Below, one piece after another: positions 48,324 through 60,800 of a stretch of 64,000 bases of DNA. Numbering within the stretch: position 1 is the stretch's first letter; the number at the start of each line of letters is the position of its first letter. The stretch comes from Mesaphorura yosii (taxonomy: Eukaryota > Arthropoda > Collembola > Poduromorpha > Tullbergiidae). Made by a program: the position numbers and the translations under genes. The notes beneath the pieces are model-generated. The model had not been told where the DNA came from. It did not search any database and saw only the letters and a program-made list of their open reading frames with translations. The stretch is taken from positions 1 to 64,000 of the forward strand of contig WIXG01000306.1 of NCBI GenBank assembly GCA_009869945.1. Direction: 5' to 3'.

Positions 48324-50719
48324 TCATTCCCTGATGAATTTGCTGGAAGTAGAGTTGGGATAATTCGGATTATATTGAACGCTCGCGGACATCTGAGATG
48401 CGTGTGGAAGGTAGGTCAGAAATGTGTTGATGAAGCTGTTCTTCACCAGTCCGTCATTGATTCGGCCAACATTCATTTTCAGCCAGCATTTGTGGCCAAA
48501 GATTTTCTGCAATGAAAATAAAATGGACGTTTCTCAGGATTTTGCAAATTATTCGCGAATCACTTGACTTGGGCACGTACCGCCGTTCCTTTGATGTACT
48601 CCCAATGCTGCTCATGGATCATTTCCACAAGCTTACGCAACCGGAGCGCAGTCGTGTACTTGAGATTACTTTTGATCTTTGACACTGCCGTCGGCAGTCC
48701 GTGAGGAGTGTAAAGCTCCAGAGCGTCCTTCCGGATCTGACTGACGTCTCCAAGGTTGATGACTCCTGCAGCGCAGGTATAAAAATCCAAGATGAAATGC
48801 GATGGCGAAGCGACAAGAGTACATTGCAATCATTTACTGGGGCTTTACTTACGAGCAACTCGCGTCTTCGACTTTGTGGGTTTCATCGAAACCTCCTCCA
48901 AGTTACCCACGAAAGTGTCTCTCAGATGGATCATGCAATGGACGCCCGGAAGCAGAGCGACACAATCACCTTTCGAAGCTAAGTACTCCAAAACTTGCTG
49001 AAATGATAGAAGTGCGATTAGCGATAAGATTTCAATTAGAGCCGCATGTTTAGAGTCTTGGCTTTCCTTAATTCGATAGCGATTCTCGGTAATGCGAATT
49101 GAGCCACGGAAATCGACGCGGTCACCCACATGAATAGGGGCTGGAGGTTGGACGATCAAATGCAATGGATAAAGCTGTGAATGACAAGCGTGATTTAATT
49201 CAGATGTTTAGCACAGCATAAAATTATGGTTATTAACCTGGTTCAAAGTCCGTCGTCTTCCTTTCTCGTCCCGGTTGGGCTTCATCACTTTCCAACGAGT
49301 CGTGACGAATGGAGTCGTCGACAAATACGGAGAGCCGTTCGGTACTGGAGGCACACGCTCCCATTCAGCCTGTCGTGGATCTGTCACGACAAAAAAGAAA
49401 AGAAGAAATTAGCACGTGCGTATGTCATACGCGTACGAGTATAAATATTTTAGTTAAAAAGCTTCACGTACTTTTAACTCCAATCGTTTCGATGCCAAAT
49501 CCTCTCTTGGCTTGCGCTTTGACCGTCTTCTGCGGTGGCTCCGGAATGTAGCTTTGAAAATAGACTTTTTCCACGTTTTGGAGCGTGTCGCTCATCTGAA
49601 CCACGAGGAGTCCGGAGTAGAACACCTTCTCGCGTTCTGTGTAGCCTGTGACCAAGTCCACTTGTGATTTCTCTGCAATTCAATCATCAATCAATTTTCT
49701 CAATCAAAACAATCCCTTTTTGTTCTGGTCGAAACAACCTTGACTCTTCCTTGACGATGACAACGTAGACGCCTTCGACTTCTCGTTGGATTTAGTGGAC
49801 TCCGACAAAGACGACGAGCACTCCGTGCAAGGGCCCACATGTCCGCTGTCTCCCGTCACAGTTGGCAGATACTCAGTTCGCTTCCACGGTTTGAGAAATC
49901 CACATTTTTTCGCAAAACTCAAGTTTGCAATTGTGAAAATAAACTGACTGAAGGACACATGGCCGCTGAAGTCAGCCACTCCATCGATGACCTCCGTAAT
50001 TTCTTCTTTGCTAATGTCCAGGCTCATTTGATTGTTGATGATCGTGTGAATCGTGGTGATGAGAGGCTCGCGTTTGGTGACTGTGGGCAGGGCCTTTTGA
50101 ATGTCCATCATAGCGTTCATCTACGCAGACAAACATAAAAGATTTTTCTGCGTTTTCAGCTGTTGACTGAGTTGTGACTTACCTGAGCGTCCGAAACCTG
50201 AACCAGCCACCCAGGAATGTTGATATCCGCCTTTCTTCGTCTTAGCATCTGGAGAATGTTGTTCCTCGTCCAGGCATCCGTCTCAACTGCGTATACACAG
50301 GCGGAAGACGGGTGAAGAATTAAAAAGTGGTAACGGAGCTCCAATTCTCCCGACCCATGACCCGACTCACCATAGCTCAGATAGCGATTGGCGACATCAT
50401 CGTCGACTTTCACAAACGGAAGCAGGAGTGATTTGGGTGGAGGCGTACGTGACGTGAGTTTCTTCCGATGCTGCTTCTGCTTCGGCTGCTGGGGCGGCTT
50501 CGGAGGCTGTCGTACGCTCAGTTCGGCTGCGGTGGGCGGCGGAATTGGCAGGTACTCTTTGGGCGGTGGGTTGTTGCCGAATTTGACTGTCTGAGCATGC
50601 GGATCAGGAGCAAATCATGTCAGTATAAGTGTTCATGTGTCTACATTTCAGACAACCAGGTGTAGTATAATACGACTAACTGACGGCTTCAAATCCAGAG
50701 TAGTCTTCGAAGTGTACAT
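48324..50719 (-). CDS. Unrecognised 592-aa protein with Pro-rich head
   Basis: Nine exons (50681-50719, 50371-50590, 50183-50286, 49739-50120, 49472-49672, 49238-49380, 48853-49174, 48581-48765, 48324-48506), all GT-AG with matching phases, so I regard it as a true gene. I cannot name it. The N-terminal 60 residues are Pro/Gln/Lys-rich (PPKPPQQPKQKQHRKK). Folded-looking parts follow: NNILQMLRRRKADINIPGWL, EEITEVIDGVADFSGHVSFS, VLEYLASKGDCVALLPGVHC, MIHLRDTFVGNLEEV and LRKLVEMIHEQHWEYIKG, with a Ser/Lys-rich spacer containing CTECSSSLSES. No signal peptide or membrane helix. The segment DVADFSGHVSFSQF-like order is faintly reminiscent of an EF-hand, but I do not claim one. The part of exon 7 around RYRIKESQDSKHAALIEI is hydrophilic then hydrophobic and might hide an unseen intron. 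Confidence 0.7.
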
Positions 50720-51480
50720 CCTGATTTCTTACTCATGTGGGCTTGGCTTCACGCAAGCCTAAAATATGTCCTGGAAGGAATTTTGGCCGAAATTATGTGA
50801 GGTTCGTAATTTAGCGTGCTAAAATTTTGTCCGAAATGATACAAATTCGATTATGAAGAAAGAAAAGGAATGACTGATTGGTTGATTAGTGAGCTGCAAT
50901 TCGTTGATGCATTGTCTGGCGCAGGGATTTGTAACTTTAGTGTTTGATGCTGCAATACAAAGAATAAAAGTAAAACTTTCTATAGCAATCAACACACACG
51001 TCGATGGTAAATCAATTTTTCTTTATTTCACATCAATTTCGCCTGACGCATCTGACAATTTCTTAGTTAATAATTTTGTAGAGCTAATTAATGCGCGCAA
51101 ATGCTGAAAACTACAGGGTCAAGAGAAATATACTGTCAATAAAGTTAATTAGCCCAATAAAATACTTAATTTCACAATATCATTTTGTTTTCTATACGCC
51201 ATAATAACTGGTTGCTTCGTATTTGTTGTGATTGTGACTTCGTACTTCTTAATTTTACTTAAAACTACTCGTTCGCATCGACTGTCTCTTCTTGACTCTA
51301 GGAAACTACAATTACAAAGGATTAAAATACAAGTACTCTTAATGCAGCGCGCAAAATAGTGAATAAATAAAATAAAATATCGGAATTGTGGCAAACTGTT
51401 TACTTGTGCCTGTATCATGTCTCTTCGTCTTGTTATCTTGTATTCAGGTAACGTATATTGTTCCAAAATTAAGTTGTACG
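50720..51480. other. Intergenic: RNF146 3' side and promoter of the 50719 gene
   Basis: Tandem minus-strand genes. TTTATT at 51022-51027 is the only clear minus-strand AATAAA downstream of RNF146 and would imply a 3' UTR of about 450 bases. No gene here. Confidence 0.5.
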
Positions 51481-53073
51481 CTACAGAATCTCCTCCTCGC
51501 CTGTGGGATTAGTGTAGTCAACAGTTATCCGGAGACCCGGGCCAATTTGGATGCTTGTGGAAACGTTACTGGAATTGGAACAGGTTGTGACAATGGACGG
51601 AAGAGGAGAGCGGACGTTCGGGCTGACCCGAAGGGTGGGTGAGACAGGAGACGGAGACGCGTTCACGTGGTCAGAATTGTTGGACGTAGAAGACGAGGAG
51701 CTCGGAGTAGAACGGGACCCTGAGGTTGGCGGTGTAGAGCGATTGCCACACTTACTTGCTCTCCCACGAGTTGAGGACGACGCTACAGCGGCTGCTACTG
51801 CAGAGGACGATAATGGTGGTGGAGTTTGGTTATTGAAGCTAGAGGTAGATCTGTCTGAACGGCTTGTCGGAGCGCGGGCTCCGTCACGCAGGTCCTCCTC
51901 TTCTGGATTGTATTCATCTGTTTCGGAGTCCTCCTCTTCTTCGCCCAAGTCCATGTCGTCGTCGTTTTCATCCTCTACTTCTTCATCGTCATCGGAGTCA
52001 ACAAAGACGTCAGAGTCCTCTTCTGAGTCTTCGAAGCTTTGTTGACTGCTGACCGGAGAGGTCACGAAATTTCCGGAAAGGTCATTTGGCGATGTGGAGC
52101 AGGGAATTTCGCTTTGAACACTTAACCCTGGCAGGCCTACCATATTTACACCAGCAGTCCTGGCACTTGAACCGCTGGAACTTGAAGCAGTGCCTCTTGA
52201 AGCTCTTCTTCGACTGCTTGGCTGTTGTGGTGGCTGGACAGTCTGTGATGGAGGTACATCTTGAACAAGCCGGATTCCTGCAATGCCTCGCTTATCAGTA
52301 GTTGACGTGTCACGTTTGATTCGGCGAAATAAATTGCGATTTCCCACTCGAAACTGAATCATTTGCGTAAAGTCAATGTCGTACATGTGCCCGGCAATGA
52401 GGAGCTGGCAGGATGGCTGCTTAGCTTCGAACGCCTTTTCCAATTCTTGCATTGTTCTTTCTTCATATTGCCACCAACCTAAAGTTTAGTTTAAAACACT
52501 TCAAACCTTCACCCTTCAGCACTCCGAAATTATCCGAATATTGACCAAAACTTCGTAGCTAAGTAAAACTTACCTCCGCTCCGTGATTCGTAAAACCACT
52601 TAAAACCGGAACAGGTCTTATCATCTTTGTACAGTTGACTGATATCTTTCAACGTAGGATTTGTGAGCACATGGGTTGGGATGTGGGCTCTGCAGATAGC
52701 ACATCGTGCTTGTTGTCCTGAAATTAAATATTCAACAAACAATGGGAATGTACTCACCCAATGTGCATTGAACCAAAATTTCCGTGCCCTTACCTCCTTG
52801 AGTTGCGACTCCTTTGATACACAAGAAACAAAAGATGTGGCCACAGGGCAGTTCCACCGGATGGACGCTTGGTTGAAGGCAGACGGGACAATCCAAAATG
52901 GAGCTGGTGACTTCGTCTTCTCTGCCAGCTGTTGCCGTATCGGGTGCACTGCCGCCTTGCGTAGGATACTGGGGATCAGAACGCTCCGTGGTTGTGTCAA
53001 CAACGGCTTCTCCGTCTTCGTCTTCGATTCCTCCATCATCGTCAGGAGCGGCTTGATGTCGAAGAGGATCCAT
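51481..53073 (-). CDS. RNF146: E3 ubiquitin-protein ligase RNF146 (Iduna), PAR-dependent
   Basis: Ubiquitinates poly-ADP-ribosylated proteins such as axin and tankyrase. Exons 52794-53073, 52574-52717 and 51481-52478 give 473 residues (human 359). Acidic N terminus, then a C3HC4 RING at about 65-110: CPVCLQ, CGHIFCFLC and CAICRAHIP. A WWE domain follows at about 130-210: FKWFYESRSGGWWQYEERT, LLIAGHMYDIDFTQM and IKRDTSTTDKRGIAGIRL, which binds iso-ADP-ribose. The C-terminal 260 residues are low complexity, with a long Asp/Glu tract followed by Ser/Thr/Pro, longer than in vertebrates. The RING and WWE parts are split by short introns at GG codons and rejoin cleanly. Expected in cytosol and nucleus. 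Confidence 0.93.
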
Positions 53074-56000
53074 ACTTTAATACTTTCTCTTCTTAACTTC
53101 AAATACGGAAGATCTTGATGTTGTCAACTTATTTAAGTAAATCTTCCGACTGCTCCGCTGTTGTGAAAGGTGATAACATTACTTTAGTTATCTTAAAGTT
53201 ACTGAAATGTACTCACAAACGCTTAATCACGATCTGTTACCCTTACCCGTCACAAATCTACCCAAATCAACTGAAGAACCTAGAATTTGAAAGGACGTAA
53301 ATAAACAGAATTCAGTTTCAGGCATTGGCGCTTTGAGACAAGAAACAAGTCTTGACATGAATTCATTTACAAAGAAATTCTTCAATCGCGTTCCATCCTG
53401 CTAACGTCATTAATTCAGCTAAAAGTTACTTATTATTCATTAGTATTATCCAATTTCTTCAACTTGGTCCAGCCAGCCTGTCATGACCCTGAGTTTGTGG
53501 GCATTAACATTCACCAATACGCAAATAAGCTCGCAAGTCGCATTCATTGCGAGAAATCATATATCTTGTTAATCGAATTGCAATTAAGCGACTGATTTGA
53601 TTTTACGCGTAAAACGTTCAACGTTAGCATTTAATTTTAGTTTCATGTTTCAGACTAACACTAACGTAGCTTCATTTGCGTGTGGGCACGATTTTCTCAC
53701 ATTTTCCGCAAAGAAGGGAAACTACAAACAAAAGGCAAGGCTCGTTTGTCGCTTTAAATTTATCTCATTAAGGAATGTAGCGGAGTTTGCGTTCAGTTCA
53801 AAGCAAAACGCAAAACAGCAAAAGATAAAGATGAGACAAAGGCCACTAAGCGATCAGTTAATGATGTTCAACGAATAAAGGATAAAGAACCCGTGTTTCA
53901 GCGGCAGGAATAGGAACAAGCCAGCCAAGTTCGCAGTTCGCATTGCAAATCGCAAACTCACGGCACAAAGTCAAGTTGTAAAAATTACCAGAAATTACGA
54001 AACAATGGGCGAGTTTTCGGAAAAATGATGTGCTTTGCACAGCACAAAACACGTTACAATTACAAGACAGATATGGGAAACAAAGGAAATGAAAATTTGC
54101 AATTTGCAAACACCGTACGCATGATTATAACATCTTTTCACTGACGTGACTTGTTAACAGAGGATTTCGGCTTTGGGGTACCTTCCCTTGAAACCGCGTG
54201 TAAAACCCCAAACTCGGGACTGCCAGGACCAAATCGTGATCAAAAGTCAAAAATAATGCGACATTGACATGGCATGACATTCTTGTTCATCATTTCAGCG
54301 CGGCACGACACGCAAAGAAGGAAGCAACCTCTGCTAATTATTTACGTCTGGGAAAGCGTGGAGAAAAACAAAAGTTAAATAATCACGCATTGTTCTCGCG
54401 TATCGCGTTTCTCTGCGCACTGTACAGCTATTTCTAATCCGTAACGTGCAATTAGCGTAACGTATCCTGAAATTGTTGAGCTTGTGTTTACGTGAGAATT
54501 ATTCGTGAATTATTTCCTCCTGCGACTGCCGCTCCTGAAGCTTGGAAACCTCATCGAATGGCTAATGGCTAACCTGTCGACTGCGTGCTGATTTTATCAA
54601 TACCAATGATCAATGCCAATGAAATCCGCGACCACGACTGATTGGCGACAGTTATTCTGCAAATATTCTGTTCTAGTGCCTGCCTGTGGCCTGTTGCCTG
54701 ATTTGAATTCAGATTTGATTCCATCATAATGACAATAACAACTAACTTGACATGGCTTAAATGGCTTAACAAGCTGCACGTTGCACGTCTTCCGCATACT
54801 CAGCGCATCAGCATTCAGCAACCTAGTGACAAATTAGTCACGAAGTATTAGCTCATAAGTTGGTTAATGGCTAATTGCTATTGTTATTGTAAGTACTTAC
54901 CCGATAATAATTGAGGTGATGGGCAGGCGCTGACGATAAGAATTGTTTGGTGGTTCCAGAGCCAAGACAAATTATTAGATGCGTAATAACTGCCAATTGC
55001 GAATGGCCAATCGATTGTCGATTCTTGGCGCTGAGCTGCGTTGAATCTTCACATTCTTCGTACGCAGATGATTTGTGAATTGCGAATCTGCGATTATGAG
55101 CACTGATGACTAATGACGACCATGGCCACGGCCACGGCCGTCATAAATCTTGACGACTGTACTCACCAAAATCCAAACCCAATCAAACTGGGACGGGACT
55201 ACTTTTTGGAAAATGCTTACGTAATTGAAAAAAAGATGCTCAAAGCTACAAATTTTAAACTTTCAAGGTGAGTTACGTTAAACGTATGCAGAAATGCAGA
55301 TTAGCTGATGAACAACAACAACAATCGAAATTGGACGCGAAGACAGAAAAAATTTAACACAAACACAATTGCTGGCCGATTAAACGTGAACAAATGAAGA
55401 GTCGATCACAATGAGTTGGCGAATCCAAAAAAGAGATCAGCTGTTTAATGAACACAAAAGGAGTCAGAATCAGAGTCAGTTCATTATTAAGGTCTTCGTT
55501 TTTTGCAGCTTCAGCTTCTTCGCAACTCTTCGCTATCGCGTTGCTGCGTTGCCAAAAGTAAGCGCACATCGCCCATGATTATGCAATTACTGTCCATCGT
55601 TCATCGTGTTGCTTTAGTGTCGATAGTCGATTAAGTCGTGCCTGGACAGGCGATTAAAATGGGCATAATGCGATAAACGATGTAGTGTTCACGTCATTTT
55701 TGTCCAACCGTGCCGATCCAGCGTCCAGGCCCATAATTAGAAGTGAGAACTCGTCTTCCGTCTTGCGCGACAGGCGAGAAGCGAAAAAATGAGGATTATC
55801 ACATCAGACGTGAGGAGATAAAGGATTTGGGCTTGGGCCTTTATGGAGCAGGTGTCAGCGTCAATCATTGCCAAGCCAAACCTCAAGTATTTTGCAAATT
55901 GAGCGAATTCTTGCCGTTCTGGACAAAAGTTGCGAATTCCATGGAAAATGGACGCAGATCCTGCCAATTTTGCGTCGATTTTCAGATCTGCGTACTTTGA

Positions 56001-56769
56001 AATCTTTTGCGTTATGCACTTACATTTATTAGCAGCACAAAATGGTTCTCAGTGCTCTGAACATTCTGGAATCTGGAAGCATGTCGGACCAGTTTTACAT
56101 GGGATAAAGATAACGCAAGACGCAAACACATACTTGATGGCCCTGGGCGCAGGCGCATCTATGAAATTGGACTTTATTTATGAATGCGTGAATACGCCAG
56201 CTTAAAAGCAATTTAACAATTTGATTTCGTACTAATCTCACAATTAAAAATGGTCGTCATCATCGCGCATCGCGAGAATTGCGACAATTGACATTGAGTG
56301 GACGAGTACTGTACGAGTAAGTGTGGAACCTGTTATTCGAGGATACTTTGCCAAAAACGTCCTTAATTAATCGAAATGTGTTTTAAATAGCTTTGTGACT
56401 CTTTCCTCGAGATTCTTGTGCATCTTGGGTCTTTGGCGACTTTGGCTTGGCGTTCGTCAGTCAGTCTCAGCTTACCTCCTCAGCACAACAATGCAAAATG
56501 CACGCACGCATGCGAAATATGCACACAAAGCAAAAGTGAGGTACAAACTGAGATTTGGCTGAACCAGCTTGTTTGTTGATACTCATTGCCAAGCTGGTTG
56601 GCAGGCAGCACTTTTATGATAGGCTCATTCGAGTCTCAGCCACCAAGCAAGCAACTTCATTGTTGGCTTCGCGATCGTGAATCTCCTACGCTTGCTCGGC
56701 TTAGTATCTTCGGCTTAGCTTGGCGTGCTTTTGTCACTTTACTCGGACGGACTACTTTGCCGTTTTGCC

Positions 56770-57267
56770 CGTAATTTTTCTCAGGTGTTGAGCTCAAGTG
56801 TGAAACAGAACACAAACGGCGAACGAGGAACGACAAAGACGCGACAAGCACGAACAAATCTATGCGACATCCGTACGAGCGAGTGCGTAGCCGGCCCAAA
56901 TAAGAAATACGTGAATCGTGAATTGTGAATTGTAAAGTGAAGAAGGACCGTCGTCAGTCAGTCAAAGCACGCATCAGTGTTTACTGTTTACTTGTCCTAC
57001 AAACAGACGACAGACAAAAAGAGCCACCGTCAGCGGCGACTCGAAAAAGATTCTGCTCTGCGGAGAAATCGCGACAGTTTGAGAAAATCGCCATTCGCCA
57101 GCGAACTGCTTGCTGTTTGTGTTTACAAACCGTGAACGCCAACATGTGACGGCATTTTTCTTTGGATTTGTGGACAGAAGCTCGCAACACTTTCCTAAGA
57201 CGAGGCGGCTCTGATTAGAAATTGGGACAAGCAAACAGAAAATAGCAGAAGCAGACTGCTAATCAAG
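56770..57267 (+). other. Candidate 5' UTR exon of an off-window gene
   Basis: A/C-rich, CAAA-containing sequence typical of arthropod 5' leaders, with an initiator-like TCAGTC at 56954-56959 and a good donor AATCAAG followed by GTACAT at 57268. It carries no long open frame. Boundaries are approximate and the upstream edge is a guess. Confidence 0.3.
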
Positions 57268-57556
57268 GTACATTTTGCATGTATTCCTGAACGAAGCCTT
57301 GCACTGCTTTGCAGATGCAGGAGGAAGTGTGCATCTCATTTCCCTGCAGCTCTCAGGTGAAGGTTTTGAGATCGTGAGAAAATCCATCTTCTCACCGTGA
57401 CTCTTGACTCTTGGGAAAAGTCCGGTCAGGCCAGGCCGGGACAGGCCGATTCAAGGAGTAGTTTGAGAAGATTTATCGCTGAACAATTTAATTGGCTAAT
57501 CGAACACGAACGGATTGCAGCAGTAGAATAAAACTGGATCTCAGCCTGAGCCTGAG

Positions 57557-57813
57557 TCAGTGCAGTGCAGTGTAGTGAGCCAGTCAACAGACAACGGTTA
57601 AAATTATACATAAATAGGATCAAATCAAGTGCAAGGCTGCAAGGAGCAAAGTCGTCTTCGAATCGAAGAAGGAGCAGCAACAATAACAATAATAACAAAG
57701 TGCGTTGGCAGACGCAGCCGATAAAACTTCTGGGTCCTGGTAATTGTTGCTGCTGCTGGAAGAAGGAAGAGAAAAAAAGATTCATCGCACTCGCAGTCAA
57801 CTCGTGTCTTGCA
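57557..57813 (+). other. Second candidate 5' UTR exon
   Basis: Begins with an initiator-like TCAGT at 57557 inside a short CAGTG repeat, has a leader-like (AAC/AAT) run near 57680, and ends in CTTGCAG followed by GTAAATG, a strong donor at 57814. An open frame of 93 codons (57565-57846) spans it but includes Asn and Cys runs from simple repeats and is not convincing as protein. Confidence 0.3.
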
Positions 57814-60800
57814 GGTAAATGTTTTTTTTTACAATCGCAGCCGTGATCGTGGTCGTAGGCTCGTTTCGTTTTTAAGTCGTAGTCATCCAGGCCAGGCTCA
57901 GGCCTGGCTGCATGCCTTCCCAATCAGCAGGCTCTTTGTTGTTGTTGATTGCTGATAAAGCACATCCAAAAGCTGCTGCTGCTGCAACAGCATTCTTGTC
58001 TTGTCTTGTCCAGCAGCTCAGACTGCGTCTGTGTGTGTCTACTAACAGGTTCTTTTCTTTTAACATCACATCGCTTGCCCGTCTCGTATAATTTGGACTG
58101 GGCTGGACTTTTTCTGCATTTTACAGTAGCCAAGACGTTGATAATGATGTGTAAAGCGTAATGCGACCTGTTTTGGGGCTGTGAATCGCCCAGCCCTCAA
58201 ATTACCGGCCGAGAGGTCCAGAAACTTGAAATCCAGCCACTTGCAGTCCCATAGTTGTATATTGCCTATTGCGTGCAAGCATTTCGCTTTTCGCATTAAT
58301 TAACAACGCATCATGTCTTCATGTCTCCTGCGTCTTGATTTACGCGTACGCCTTGCGTTTTGTTTTTGTTTTATTTTGCGTTGATTCCTGTGCGATTTGT
58401 GCGTGAACTCTTGTGCTTGCCTTTTGTTTCACTTCAGTTGGGTTTCCGGGCATGCGTATGAAATGCTTACTCGTAAACTAAACTGCCATAAATTTTGGAT
58501 TTTGACTGCTGCTTAAGATTTAAACGGCTGGCTGAGGCTGAAATTTTTGTTACAAGCTTGCGCGTCGACGGATCGGCCGATCGTAAACTTTTGTACTTAC
58601 ACGAAATAAGCAATCAGCTGAATCTCGGCGTGGCCTGGCGTGCAAGAGGATGAGATGCGTGGCAAAGCTGTTAGCTGTTTAGTTTAACAGCGTTTAGCAT
58701 TTGGCCACGCTACGACTTCGTATTTCGTATCTTTAATCGGCTTCTTCTTTCGCGTTGGTTTAGTTCCGTAACACTTATTCGTATTCTCTGTGTTTTGCCA
58801 TTGTTGTGATGTACATTTTGTATTTTTACATTGACGTGTCGTGTCGTACAATCGTAGCAAAGCAATCGTATTTACAATGCGTACCGCCAAGCCAGCCAAG
58901 ACAAGCCAAGCCATGTAGAACCCGGTCATGAAGTTTTTTGTAGCGGTTTGTTGTCAAATGCAATGCAAACGCAATCACAAACGCGATACAAAATTGGTAT
59001 GGCGTACACAATAAATTGAATTGTAGCCTCTTTAGTTTAGTTTAGTGAAAAATCAATTTCCCAACATCAACTTGGCGATTATGGTTTATGGAAAATGGAA
59101 ATGCAAACCACGTCTTTCGTCTTATTCGCTTCGCTGGCTGCGTTGCACTGCTTGAACTTGACATTAAACATTTAAAATGGAATGAAATGCGATTCAAGCT
59201 GCTGATAAGCCGGTCGAGCCAACAGCCAAGCTGTGCATAATTTTATGGTGATAAATGATCATTGCTCGTTCGTGTAATTCGAGTTAGTCCGTCGCTGCTG
59301 CGTGGCTGCACACTGCACATTGTATTTTATTATTTATACGTACAGAAATGGGCAATGAGCACATAAACTCTTAATTTTTATTTATCATACTGCGACGAGA
59401 ATCCCACGTTCATGTTGTTCATGTTCACGTTTTGCAAATGAAGTCGCGTCCGCAAGTCCGCATACATTGCATTTTATACATTCATAAATACAACAATGCA
59501 ATGCAGTAAGGGTTAGAAATTGAACTTGCTCTGCTGGCTCCTTCCTCTTGCCATAATAACAAGAAATAAGAATGAAGTACAGTTATTTAAGAGAGTCGAG
59601 TACATCACCGCACCGCAACGCAAGACGCAACAAATCAGCAACTTGGCCGGCCAGGCCGAGATCGACTTTCGTTGAACTTGTCAGCAAATTCGGTAAAAAC
59701 CGCCCGGCAAGCAGGGCAAGCTGAAAAATCGCATTAATTCTTCATGATCTTTGATGTTACAGCCCAAAGAAGGATTTTAAAGGTCGAAAAGATTTAATTT
59801 TCCAGCATCAGGCACGGAGTTTTCTAATTCCAATTTATTGCTGTGTGAAAATCGTAATTGAGGGCTGGCTCGGCTGGTCCTGGTAGCTGCCACGCGAGCG
59901 AGTCGCGTAAAGAAAAGCAGAGCAAAGACCCTGCGCACGCATGTCTGGAGGCTAAAAGCACACAATTCAAAAATAGAAATAAAGCTGGTATCAATGGACA
60001 GTACCAAAGCAAAGTAATGCAGCAAAAAGCAAAGATTTGGTGAGACGAATGGTCCAATTGTGTAATTGTACTTGAATCCTCAAGCAGGATGACGACGGCC
60101 CAGGCCTGAGGTTCAAGAACTTGAGCACAATGCGACTGCGACTGGCTGGGTTTAATCCTTCATCATTCTTGAGATTTCTTGTCGCCATCCCCTTCCCTTT
60201 CTTATTTAGAAGTTCATCTCCATACTCCATGAACGATTATTATTAATCTTTAATCTTTCGCCTTGTTCAATTAAAGAAGTCGCGCACAGCAAATGGGAAT
60301 GCCCGAAGCGATTCTGCGTTTGAATTTGAGTCGAATTTGGTTCAATTTCAATTTTTTGAGACTCGAGCCCCAAAATTGGTCCAACTTACGTGCTGAATTT
60401 CGTTTTGGCTTGGCTCGCGTTCATACGCAAACGAACTGCAATGCAAGAATTACACCGCCGCGCCGATGCCAATTCGTTATGGTTTTGAATGATGAAGGCT
60501 TCCTGTCAGTCATTTCTTCATACGCGAACTTAGTCAATAGACAAATCTGCACCTGAACACAGGTTTTACCTAATTTCGAAGAAAGTGAAAGAGCTTTACT
60601 ACGTGAAGCGCGTTACGTTACGCGTTTTGAACGTCTTGAGTCTTGACTTTTATCATTTTGTAAAGTTCGTTCGATTCGAGTATGGTGTGCGTATCTTTGA
60701 ACTCATAAAATAAGAGATAAAGATGAGTCCATTTGAAAATTGTTTGCGACGAATTTTTAAGAGGCGATTTTTCTCCCATGTGTGAGCGATGCATGAGGTA

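Noticed and set aside
55743..56205. Short plus-strand frames in the 53-64 kb block
   Set aside because: Overlapping, below 95 codons, no conserved motif and no consistent splice chain.
57426..57923. 165-codon minus-strand frame with Leu and Gln runs
   Set aside because: Runs derive from simple triplet repeats; no domain. The plus strand here looks more like a 5' leader.
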